DNA of 64,000 nucleotides from contig QEVK01000015.1 in assembly GCA_003577315.1 (NCBI GenBank), positions 1 through 64,000 on the forward strand, read 5' to 3'. Position numbers and translations under genes: made by a program. The DNA is from Hyphomicrobiales bacterium (GTDB lineage Bacteria > Pseudomonadota > Alphaproteobacteria > Rhizobiales > Rhizobiaceae). The notes below the pieces were generated by a model. It saw only the letters and a list, made by a program, of their open reading frames with translations. It was not told the origin of the DNA and ran no database searches. Positions 1 through 7,206 of the stretch are shown one piece after another; position 1 is the first letter of the stretch; every line of letters begins with the position of its first letter.

Positions 1-97
1 CGCCTCGCAGAAAAGGGAAAAAGTGGACGACTTTTACGCCGCCCGCAGCGGGACTATCCCGCCGCTGCCGTGGTCGACTTTCTCACCGCCGTTCTCA

Positions 98-531
98 GGA
101 CGAGCCGCTCACGCCGTAGGAGCGCCGAAAGCTCTTTGTCTGCGATGCCTTCTGCCGGGAGGCGGCGCAACATAGCCGGGGTCACCAAAACGATACCGAC
201 GCGCGAATTCACCAAGCCCTTGTCGATCGCCCGCATCATCGGCACCCCGAGGCCAAGGTCCTTCTCGCTGAACCGGCCACAGGATTTGCACCCCATAGCG
301 GACACCCATCTCATCGTAGTGCGGCGGAGGCAGGATAATTTCGCGCTGGCGCTCATATGCCTTGCGGACATCGTATGCGAGGCTGAGAAACATGCCTTCC
401 TTTTCACGGACGAGAGGCGATCGCTCATTGACGTCGTGTACAACCTCGTGGAGCCAGCGAAGCGAGGTGTAGTCTCCGATCAGCAAGATGCCGGCATGGT
501 TCTTCAACAGGCGATACGACAGCAATTCCAC
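98..531 (-). pseudogene. Fused remnants of a DUF6904-like gene and a TIR-domain gene
   Basis: Reading from 531 leftwards, about 87 codons (531-270) read as a coherent protein (start MELLSYRLLKNHAGILLIGD, then YTSLRWLHEVVHD and GVRYGVQILWPV). It resembles the N-terminal half of small rhizobial proteins I associate with DUF6904. At about 266-270 the meaningful frame changes. From there to about 98 the sequence reads DLGLGVPMMRAIDKGL, SRVGIVLVTP and ADKELSALL, the pattern of a bacterial TIR domain core. The TIR part lacks its beginning and end, and the first gene lacks its C-terminal half, so a deletion has probably joined two dead genes. The family names come from memory; the frame switch is directly visible. 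Confidence 0.5.
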
Positions 532-576
532 CCCTCCTTTTTGCAGTCCACTTCCGATGCTTGTCCGCCTTGCAGC

Positions 577-999
577 TCACATGGACCACGGGTCGAAGAG
601 ATCGATTCCGAAGCCTTCGAAATCCTTCGTGTTGCGGGTCGCCAAGGTGAACTGTTTCGCGATCGCTGTCGCGGCGATCAAGCCATCCATGGATGACAGG
701 CCACGACCACGACGCTTCGCCACGGCCATCAGATCGCCCCAGGCCAGAGCGGTCGGCTCGTCAACATGGAGAACCCTTTGCTCGAAACGCTGCGGCAAAT
801 CCTGCGCCAGCCATTCGGCAAGCGCGTCGCGTTTCCGGCCTTCGTCCATGAGGGCGACGCCGCGCCGAATCTCGGCGATCGACACCACGCTGATGAACGA
901 ACGGTCCTCATCGAGCTGGTCCAGCCATTCCAGAACCCTTGGGTCTGGGGCCGGCTTCGTCACCTCAGACAGGACATTCGTATCGAGCAATAGCCTCAC
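577..999 (-). CDS. PIN-domain toxin of a type II toxin-antitoxin pair (VapC/FitB type)
   Basis: A 140-residue PIN-domain protein, probably a ribonuclease toxin. The four expected acidic residues can be placed: D6 in LLLDTN, E43 in SIAEIRRG, D105 in SSMDGLIAATA and D126 in TRNTKDFEG. The length and the ending DLFDPW match the FitB/StbB branch of VapC proteins. It starts with GTG, and this codon overlaps the stop of the upstream antitoxin (GTGA, 996-999), so translation is probably coupled. No inactivating change is visible, so the toxin looks functional. The target RNA cannot be deduced. Confidence 0.88.
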   Translation of the reverse strand: MRLLLDTNVLSEVTKPAPDPRVLEWLDQLDEDRSFISVVSIAEIRRGVALMDEGRKRDALAEWLAQDLPQRFEQRVLHVDEPTALAWGDLMAVAKRRGRGLSSMDGLIAATAIAKQFTLATRNTKDFEGFGIDLFDPWSM

Positions 1000-1262
1000 G
1001 GCTGCAGATCACGCGGCTCGTCGCGCTGACGCTCGAGGTCGAGATCGGCGCCGCGCAACGGCGAATCCATCAGGAACTCCGCAAGCGTGCCCTTGCGCAC
1101 CGTCTTACGCTGCCATTCCTCGGCCGAGACGACAACGACGCTTGGCTTGCCGTTCCGGGTGATCGTTTGAGGTGCAGACTGCGCGCGCTCGATGACCTCC
1201 GACAGCCGGGCTTTGGCTCCGGCGACGGTCCAGTTAGTATCTTCTTTGGGTGCAGATAGCAT
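996..1262 (-). CDS. Phd/YefM-family antitoxin
   Basis: An 88-residue protein beginning with a typical Phd/YefM DNA-binding fold: TNWTVAGAKARLSEVIERA, then a strand pair around TITRNGKPSVVVVSAEEW. The C-terminal third (TLAEFLMDSPLRGADLDLERQRDEP) is charged and probably wraps around the PIN toxin encoded immediately downstream. The ATG is preceded by GGAGG at a good distance. The gene overlaps the toxin by four bases. As in other Phd systems the antitoxin, alone or with toxin, is expected to repress its own promoter; repeats suited to this lie at 1283-1314. Confidence 0.88.
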   Translation of the reverse strand: MLSAPKEDTNWTVAGAKARLSEVIERAQSAPQTITRNGKPSVVVVSAEEWQRKTVRKGTLAEFLMDSPLRGADLDLERQRDEPRDLQP

Positions 1263-1282
1263 GGTTGGCCTCCGTGACCACT

Positions 1283-1314
1283 TTGACTATCTTGACTATA
1301 TGGGATTGCCCATA
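1283..1314 (-). promoter_or_regulatory. Putative operator of the PIN/Phd toxin-antitoxin operon
   Basis: Two direct copies of TTGACTAT (1283-1290 and 1292-1299) are followed by a perfect inverted repeat TATGGG-attg-CCCATA (1299-1314). They lie 20-50 bp upstream of the antitoxin start, where Phd-type autoregulation would act. The repeats are seen; binding is inferred. Confidence 0.5.
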
Positions 1315-1415
1315 CGGCTGCAACAGGGTAGGGGAGGGGCCTTTTCAGAGCCCTGATACCTTGGTGAGATTGACACGAGAGTGATCGCGCCGGCGCTGAT
1401 ATCTGCTGGTCGCCT

Positions 1416-1533
1416 ATCCATCAGCCGGTGACGCGCAGGGAGCTAGCCGAAATCGTGGGCCGCTAAGTCAGTCGCGATGCGATCGTTCGCCTACGAGAAC
1501 TCGACTTCATCGCATTGGGTCCGCCGAGCCGAC
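1416..1533 (+). pseudogene. Fragment of an ScpB-like (SMC-Scp subunit) gene
   Basis: Frame 1416 on the plus strand reads IHQPVTRRELAEIVGR, a TAA stop at 1464-1466, then VSRDAIVRLRELDFIALG. This is the signature of the winged-helix region of short ScpB-like proteins found on rhizobial plasmids and islands (pattern AYHQPVTR, then a glycine-lysine or glycine-arginine turn, VSRD and the helix before a FIALGPR-type end). No usable start or continuation is visible, so only a fragment is left between two toxin-antitoxin loci. The identification is from motif memory. Confidence 0.4.
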
Positions 1534-1540
1534 TCCTGAA

Positions 1541-3409
1541 CTAACAAGCGTCGGCGGCTAGTGCAGCGCAACGCTCGCCGGCAAGGGCCAATACCTGATC
1601 CTGGACTGTGACGGCTGCCGGAGCGTCCATCGCAAACGCTGGCAGACGGAATATCCCGACAGCTTCCGCAAGTCTGCCGGTCAACTCGGCAATGGCACGA
1701 TCCGCTTCGCTCCGAGCCAGGCCGATCGTGCGAGCCAGCGTCATGAAGTCCCGCCTTGAGAGCTGATCGTCCTTGCCGTTCAGCTTGAGCGCCATGCGGT
1801 CGCCCCCTAGGCCCGGAAACACGCGCGTCGTGATCGCATCATAGAGCGGCGCGAAACGAACCGAGGTGAAGGTTCTTGCGTCAGACTCGGCGATTTTGAG
1901 CAGGGCAAGGTTCTTGAGGTGCATATCGCCATCGGCGATCAGCCACGCGAAGACCGCACGGCGGAAAAGAATGTCGAGGTCGGCGGCTAGATCGGTCGAC
2001 AGCGGGCGCAGGCCACGCGCTATTCGCTCGATCGTTCCATCATACTTGGCCGAGGCTGGAAGATCGAGGACCGAGCAGAAATCCTCCAGCGCGAGCCGCC
2101 GCCGATCGTCCGGTCCATGGCGAATGTCGAAGCGTTCCACGACAAGCGTGGGCGACATTCCGTCCGGCATCTCTGCCAGGGCAATGTCCGGCACAGCGAA
2201 TCCGGCGGCGCGTCCAAGCTTGAGGCACAGCCATTCGACGAGCGGCAGCATCTCGAAACCGGCGGTTCCGGCAGGCTTCAGGATATGGGTGAATGGCAGG
2301 TCAATGGCTGGGACGAGAGCGCCGTCGGGCGCGAGATGCATCGGCGCCTTGATCTGGACGCCAGACAGGCGCGGCGTCTCGGCGCGGGCGAAGATGCGGG
2401 CAAGGTTCTGCTCGAAACTCTGCTCGATCGTGCCGCGCGCCGGCCCCTCATAGCGCCCGATGAAGCGGCCTGCATCGACAAAACTTGCGAGCCTTGTCGT
2501 GAGAATGTCCGCCGGCAGCGCCCCCAGCTCGCCGCTGTTCTCAACTACGGTGACATTGGACATATAGCGTCGCCCGCGCCGCAGCGCCTCGCGTTCGTCG
2601 CGTTCGTGAAGCACCTGGGCCAGCCAGCCTTCGGGCAGCAGGGATTCGACAAAGGCCGGCAGCTTTCCGGGCGTGGTCTCACGTATGAGCGCAGGACCGG
2701 TGCGCCGGGCCGGTTTCCAACGCTATTCAAAGCCGTCATGGGTCAGGCGACCGATCGGCTCGCCATGCCAGGCGATCAAAAGATCGAGCGCAGCTTTGTT
2801 GACCGGCGCCTTGGCCGTTACCGGCTGCGCCAGCAAGAAGCGCTCGGCGCTTTCTCCTTCACGATACCAGCCGTTCTCGCGCGCCAACGCCCTGACCGCA
2901 TCGGCTGCATCCTTGGGGGTGCCATACTCCTCGACGAGACGCGCGGCCATCTGCACGCGCATCTCGGCAGTGATGGCGCTGGCGTGCTCGCTGCGAAGCC
3001 GAAAGGCTTCCAGAAAGCGCTGTCGGGGCGAGGATGCGTCGATGCGCAGCTCGCCCAGATCGTCGCCAATCACGGCCTTTGCGGTCGAGGGATGCGGCGG
3101 AGCTTCGTTCTGGACGATCTCCAGACTGCGCAGCCGGGTGTGCTGATTTCGGCGACCGCTGATGAAGAGGCGACCGTCGGGCGTCGGCGCGAGCAGCGCT
3201 GCGCTCGCCGAGGACAGATAGGCGGCGGGATAGAGATGGTGGGCGATGCGGATCGCATGACCCAGTATGGCGGCGTCAGCGTCGACGTCCCGGGCGACGT
3301 AGATGCCTCGCACAAGTTGGACGAGTTCCCCAGCCTGCGCTCGCTGATGCGCTCGCTTTGCATCGATCGTCTCGCCTACCAGATGGATCGCCACGGAACT
3401 ATCTCGCAT
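1541..3409 (-). pseudogene. AbiEi-like/HipA fusion protein, interrupted by an in-frame TAG
   Basis: One reading frame runs from ATG 3409 to the stop at 1541 (622 sense codons) except for TAG at 2723-2725. The first 228 residues begin with a winged-helix AbiEi-antitoxin-like region (AGELVQLVRGIYVARD, then SGRRNQHTR) and end with a HipA start, HGEPIGRLTHDGFE. After the stop the frame continues with RWKPARRTGPALIRE, PGKLPAFVESLLPEGW and the HipA kinase: FTHILKPAG (nucleotide loop), VVERFD, ADGDMHLKNLAL (catalytic) and FAPLYDAITT. The intact form would join antitoxin-like and toxin domains in one chain. The GTG at 2614 is a poor restart because it lies inside conserved HipA sequence. Either a recent nonsense mutation or a sequencing error is possible. 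Confidence 0.75.
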
Positions 3410-3432
3410 TTCAGATGCGCGAAAATTCTATA
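3405..3432 (-). promoter_or_regulatory. Possible promoter/operator of the hipA-like gene
   Basis: The inverted repeat CGCAT-ttcag-ATGCG (3405-3419) covers the start codon. A minus-strand -10-like TATAGAAT lies at 3432-3425, which would give a very short leader. No good -35 is visible. Confidence 0.25.
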
Positions 3433-3628
3433 CCGGGCAGAATGGAGCACGCCGGTGAGCATCTCGCGTCGGCGCGTTCCCTAGACTACGCCTGGACGCT
3501 TTGGCCGCCGTATAGCTGCTGCAACAACGCGGGCAGGTGTTTCTCGGCAGCATTGATTTTGATTGAGGAGCAAAGCCGCAATGCCTCCACAAAGACAGCG
3601 CGAACACTGAAGAGTGTCGCGTGCCGGT

Positions 3629-4033
3629 TCAGGGCACAGCGTCGAGGTCTGTATGTCTGAACTCGTCAGCCGTTGCCAGGATCGGTACGTTGAAATACCT
3701 GGCGCATGCATAGTGCAGACAGTCGCCGAGGTTGAGGCCTTTCTGTCCCGCGCGGTAGCGCTTGGCCGCGGAGAGGGCGAGACGTGTCGCTTCGGCCGCG
3801 GGCGGAAGATCACGGATTTCGATCCCGCGCTCCTCGATAAACTCCATCACGATCGGCTCGACCTTCGCGACGGAGAGATCGAACTTGTCGGCGCGGGCGA
3901 GACCGAGCACCGCCTCCAGCACCGCGACAGGGGATGTAAACGGGTTCTTCGCGGAGGCGATCGCGTCGGAGACACGTTCGGCCTCCGGCTCGTCGGAAAG
4001 GAGCGCGATGACGGCGCAGGCGTCGACGAACAT
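3629..4033 (-). CDS. vapC: VapC-type PIN ribonuclease toxin
   Basis: A 134-residue PIN protein from the ATG at 4033, which overlaps the antitoxin stop as TGATG. An in-frame GTG 15 bases upstream (4048) is less likely, since MFVDACAVIALLSDEPEAER is the usual beginning of this family. Acidic PIN positions are visible: D4 in FVDA, E in VAVLEAVLGL, and the second cluster GLNLGDCLHYACA, followed by PILATADEFRHTDL. All elements look intact. It should cleave RNA, commonly initiator tRNA in this family, when its VapB partner is lost. The target is not deducible. Confidence 0.9.
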   Translation of the reverse strand: MFVDACAVIALLSDEPEAERVSDAIASAKNPFTSPVAVLEAVLGLARADKFDLSVAKVEPIVMEFIEERGIEIRDLPPAAEATRLALSAAKRYRAGQKGLNLGDCLHYACARYFNVPILATADEFRHTDLDAVP

Positions 4034-4278
4034 CAGTTCGCGTCCCACATTTCGTCATAAGCCTCTCGCGGAAGCGGTTTCCTCGCCGCGGCAGGGAGAT
4101 TGATGCGATGCTTCTCGCGCAGCCGGGCGGCCGTCTGACGCGGGGTCTCGGCGCGACGGCGGCGCTCGATCGCCTCCTTCATGGCGATGACGATCGCGTC
4201 GGTGATGCTGACGCCTGCCAGATGCGCGAACTTCCGTGTGAGCGCATCCGCCTCCGGATTGTTCACGTTGATCGCCAT
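4033..4278 (-). CDS. vapB: VapB-type antitoxin
   Basis: An 81-residue protein of the VapB family in which MAINVNNPEADALTRKFA is followed by the helical stretch ITDAIVIAMKEAIERRRR and a C-terminal toxin-binding tail. The start at 4278 is chosen because it matches the family start and has GGAGG six bases upstream; an in-frame ATG at 4311 lies within the operator repeats and is unlikely. It overlaps vapC by one base. Four copies of a heptamer upstream point to autoregulation. Confidence 0.9.
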   Translation of the reverse strand: MAINVNNPEADALTRKFAHLAGVSITDAIVIAMKEAIERRRRAETPRQTAARLREKHRINLPAAARKPLPREAYDEMWDAN

Positions 4279-4288
4279 GAGAACCTCC

Positions 4289-4355
4289 ATGTAGATGGTT
4301 GACGACTTCAATGTAGATGATTGAATCTACACATTCAAGGCTAACCATGTAGATG
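4289..4355 (-). promoter_or_regulatory. vapBC operator: four TGTAGAT copies
   Basis: ATGTAGATG occurs at 4289-4297, 4311-4319 and 4347-4355. An inverted TGTAGAT lies at 4325-4331, so that 4311-4331 forms a palindrome (ATGTAGAT, six bases, ATCTACA). This is the kind of array bound by VapB dimers directly upstream of their own gene. The repeats are directly visible; the binding is inferred. Confidence 0.6.
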
Positions 4356-4999
4356 CCGCGGGCAAGAAGCCAGGTCGACTGGATAGCCGCCTCCAGCGCT
4401 CTGATAGGCCAACACTGTCACTGAAGCATCCACTGAGTGTGCGCCCGCACCGAAAGCTGCGGTCAAGCGCGGCACGTATTTCAAGATAGCTGTCTTCGGG
4501 CGGGTGCGAGTCAAGAGCTCAGCAAAGGAAAGCGGCTGACGAAAGTGCCAGGAGCTGTTCCTGTAGAATAGCCTGGAACTTGGCGGCTTTCGTTGGTCCT
4601 CGCCAAGATAACCAAGATGTGATGTGGGTATTTTTGTGGGTATTTTCGAAGGTGGATATCGGATAGAATATTGAAATATATGGTATATTGGGGGGAATAT
4701 GATTGATGCCCCCGCAACCACTGCTACAGCACGCTAGACCGCCCCGATCTACGATCCTCTACGACATGCTATCCTTTTGAATCGATAGGTTCAAATAAGG
4801 TCTGGAACGCTTCTGGACGGCAGCCGAGCTTGGCCCGCAGATCGCCATTTGGGCGACCTGGTGATTACTCCGTCGTCGCTATGGCGCGCTTTGCGCCTTC
4901 CTTCTCGCCGTTCAGCGGACAGGTCGTCGATCCCGAAATCTGCCGTAGGTCATGTTCGCCCGTCGGCGTTCGTGAACGACCACCTCAATGAGGTGGCGG
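4356..4999. other. Stretch without a supportable gene
   Basis: No frame in this 640-base stretch gives protein-like sequence. Its middle (4600-4800) is clearly AT-richer than the surroundings, which suggests foreign DNA or an old junction. It holds the 12-bp tandem repeat listed separately. Confidence 0.5.
4623..4646. repeat. Perfect 12-bp tandem repeat TGTGGGTATTTT x2
   Basis: Two adjacent identical 12-mers, 4623-4634 and 4635-4646, in an AT-rich part of the gene-free stretch. Such repeats are sometimes seen beside tyrosine-integrase genes, but no integrase or tRNA end is recognisable here. Confidence 0.6.
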
Positions 5000-5263
5000 T
5001 CATTCCCATCGGCCGTCGAGGGCAGCCTCGTCCTCGTTCGACAGGGCGTCGCCCGCAAGGCCCTGTCCGACGACCACGCGCGCATGGTCGAAGACGGCTT
5101 GCTCCACGAAGGCGTCGAGGGCTTCGACACGCTGACGGCGCGATGCGCCGATCTGGCGGTGCGGGGCGAACCAGCGGGGATGACGTCTACGATCCTCGCC
5201 TGCCTGTCGCCTTGCTTCAGGAGGTTGTCGCAGGGCCCGCGTGCCGCCGCGAAGGGGTGTCAC
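5000..5263 (-). CDS. Small unrecognised ORF coupled to the preceding gene
   Basis: An 87-codon frame starting at GTG 5263, which overlaps the stop of the upstream gene as GTGA. That arrangement usually means a real, translationally coupled gene. The second half (RRQRVEALDAFVEQAVFDHA, then VVVGQGLAGDALSNEDEAALDG) looks helical and acidic like a folded small domain. The first 35 residues are arginine-rich and could be out of frame. No family is recognised. The opposite strand is also open here, so the call is weak. Confidence 0.3.
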   Translation of the reverse strand: MTPLRGGTRALRQPPEARRQAGEDRRRHPRWFAPHRQIGASRRQRVEALDAFVEQAVFDHARVVVGQGLAGDALSNEDEAALDGRWE

Positions 5264-6225
5264 CCTGTGGCGGTGCGCTGTCCGTAGTCGACGATGCGCA
5301 CTTCCTCGACGTCCAGCTCCTGGTCCGGCCCGTCGTGAGTGAGGACGTCGTCGTCGCCCTGAAGCATCTCCTCGACCGTCAGTTCACGGAGCGTCAGCAT
5401 GTAGGCGTCGTCGCTTTGGGCGAGCCGTATGGTGACGTGCGGGACGGTCGCGTCCGGGTTGGACGTGATCACCAGGTCGGACACTTTGAGCGGCCGGTCA
5501 CGAAACAGGTCGCGGAACCATCGGATGGGCTTCTCGAGAGCGCTTGCCTGGGCTGGCGGGCCGGACGGTCCGCCCGGCGGCGGCATGATCCTTGGCCGGA
5601 TGAGACGGAGCAAGGCGTTGATGTCGCTCTGGCCGACGAACTGAAGGACCGAGCCCCTGGGGGCGCCCGCCCGCACTGAACCCTGCGCCCCGGCGAGAAA
5701 CGCGTCGCCGAGCGGCTGGAATCCCGTTTCCAGCTCAAGACTCGCATCGCGGCTGTCGGCGATGATCACCGTCGCCCGCTTGGCGTTCAGAACCTCGGTC
5801 ACGACGACGCCGTCGTCCGGGAAGGTGAGATCGCCTGCAAGGAGGATTTGCGCGAGCTGCTCGTGGAACAATCGGGTGTTCGCCGCACGGACGAAGCCTG
5901 CGTTGGCGAGGTGGTAGAGAAACGCGCCACGATCGGCCATGTTGACGGACACTTTCGCACGCGCGCCAGCGCCGGCGCCGGCGGCCGCGACTGCTGAAAC
6001 CGCCAGGTCGATGCGGTCCGTGTAGTCGAAGCTGTTGCGGGCTTTCCCGGGTTCTACGCCGCTGTCGATCTCGCCGTACTCGCTGAGCGCGCCGTGCCGC
6101 ACGAACCGATGGTCCTCGATGACGCCGAAGTCGCCGACGGCGACGCAGGCGTTCGGCATCCAATTGGCGAACAAGCCGCTGGATGCGGCATGCAACCTCG
6201 GCTGGATGATCTTCGTGACTGACAT
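5260..6225 (-). CDS. Unrecognised 321-residue protein in the accessory zone
   Basis: A protein-like frame: MSVTKIIQPRLHAASSGLF, FGVIEDHRFVRHGALSEYG, then DYTDRIDLAVSAVAAAG and a glycine/alanine hinge. Alternating hydrophobic stretches that look like beta-strands follow (VVVTEVLNAKRATVIIADS, SLELETGFQPLGDAF). A Pro/Gly linker (about 214-227) precedes a C-terminal piece ending in a strongly acidic tail. There is no obvious signal peptide or membrane helix. I do not recognise a family. Its position beside toxin-antitoxin loci and its coupling to a small acidic ORF are compatible with a conflict-type effector and partner, but that is only inference. Confidence 0.6.
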   Translation of the reverse strand: MSVTKIIQPRLHAASSGLFANWMPNACVAVGDFGVIEDHRFVRHGALSEYGEIDSGVEPGKARNSFDYTDRIDLAVSAVAAAGAGAGARAKVSVNMADRGAFLYHLANAGFVRAANTRLFHEQLAQILLAGDLTFPDDGVVVTEVLNAKRATVIIADSRDASLELETGFQPLGDAFLAGAQGSVRAGAPRGSVLQFVGQSDINALLRLIRPRIMPPPGGPSGPPAQASALEKPIRWFRDLFRDRPLKVSDLVITSNPDATVPHVTIRLAQSDDAYMLTLRELTVEEMLQGDDDVLTHDGPDQELDVEEVRIVDYGQRTATG

Positions 6226-6255
6226 GGTCGCCCCCCACGTAATCTTGGTACCCTA

Positions 6256-6638
6256 TCACAAATACATCCACGAGTCGAAGCTGCTGCAAGCATGGACGAC
6301 CTTTCCCGAAACGGCCATGTCGTAGGTGTCGGCATGCATGTCGGAGAACACGTCGCCGAGCGCAAGCACGAGATCGCACCCGGCAAGGAATTCGCTTGTC
6401 GCGGGATGATGGACGACAGGCCCGCATGTCAGGGCGCGGGCCTGGGAGAGCAGCGGATTCAGGGGCTGTGCGTAGAGGATCGGCGCCTGAAGCCGGGTTG
6501 CGAGCCGGTCGATGAAGGCGATGGCATATTCGCTGCCCCGGCCGACCCGGTGCCGCCGGCTGCCATGAAGGCGGTCTCCACGCCATATGCCGCCAGCAAT
6601 GCGACGGCTGCCTCGGCGGTTGAAGGATTTCCGATCAT
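6256..6638 (-). pseudogene. Remnant of a thiamine-diphosphate-dependent enzyme
   Basis: From an ATG at 6638 one frame reads IGNPSTAEAAVALLAAYGVETAF, split by the reader into two parts: the start of a ThDP enzyme N-domain (AEAAVALLAAYG) and its VETAF continuation. After an internal deletion and frame change, a second frame down to 6256 reads LATRLQAPILYAQ, PVVHHPATSEFLAGCD and LVLALGDVFSD, as in the central domain of acetolactate-synthase-like or benzoylformate-decarboxylase-like enzymes. The catalytic C-domain is absent. This is a decayed gene on the same strand as the SDR remnant next to it. Confidence 0.5.
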
Positions 6639-6772
6639 CCTCGATCATCCCGGTAACGAGTGGGGGCGCATCTGCAAGGCAACCTGCTTTCCGAGCGCCG
6701 CGCGGGCCTGCCCTGCCTCTGCGCTTGCCTGCCGCGCGTTTCAGGCAGACGAGCGCGCCATGCAACCTTCGC

Positions 6773-7075
6773 CTAGCGTGACGGCTTCTTCGCCGAGCGC
6801 ATGGCTTCCCACTCGTCGGTTGTCAGCACCGAGAGGAAGTTGAACTGCCCTGCGCCCTGAAGCCATTCGCCGGCGTCGATGGTGACGACCTCGCCATAGG
6901 TCGTGGCGATGGTCAGCACCACGGCTCCGCTTTGCCGCTCCAGCCAGCGGCGGCCGCATCCGAGCGTGACGTAGGCCGTGCCATGGGCGACGATGTTCAG
7001 AATTGCATCGACGGCGCGGGGCGACAGATCCTCCGAGCGCGAGATGAAGTTGCCGGCGTCAGCCAGGAATATGCC
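6773..7075 (-). pseudogene. Remnant of an SDR of 2,4-dienoyl-CoA-reductase type
   Basis: The open frame reads IFLADAGNFISRSEDLSP, AVDAILNIVAHGTAYVTLG, RQSGAVVLTIATTYG, then directly VTIDAGEWLQGAG and FNFLSVLTTDEWEAM. These are the middle (NNAAGNFI-like, then NIVxxGT) and the C-terminal strand (DGGEWL-like) of a DECR/FadH2-type short-chain dehydrogenase. The Rossmann N-terminus and the 80-100 residues holding the catalytic Tyr/Lys are missing, although the reading frame survives. It is a shrunken pseudogene. Confidence 0.55.
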
Positions 7076-7206
7076 CTCGGGCACTATTTCAAGTATCTGC
7101 TTGCAAGCGGTATCCTGCTTGGAGATTCGGCCCATCACGCCGCCCGCTTCAGCGCGGCGGTCGCCTGAGGCCCGGCAGGGCGGATAAACGGCTGTAGGAG
7201 ACCACG

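Noticed and set aside
70..696. Plus-strand ORF of about 208 codons
   Set aside because: It covers the antisense of the TIR/DUF6904 remnants and VapC and reads as Arg/Ser-rich, frame-shadow sequence without protein landmarks.
1541..2614. Separate HipA gene starting at GTG 2614
   Set aside because: The sequence upstream of 2614 is in the same frame and continues the HipA N-domain up to a single TAG, so an interrupted longer gene is the better reading.
4341..4721. Minus-strand ORF of about 126 codons
   Set aside because: Composition changes along the frame, and the repeated KIPT arises from the 12-bp tandem DNA repeat. No homology pattern or ribosome site is seen.
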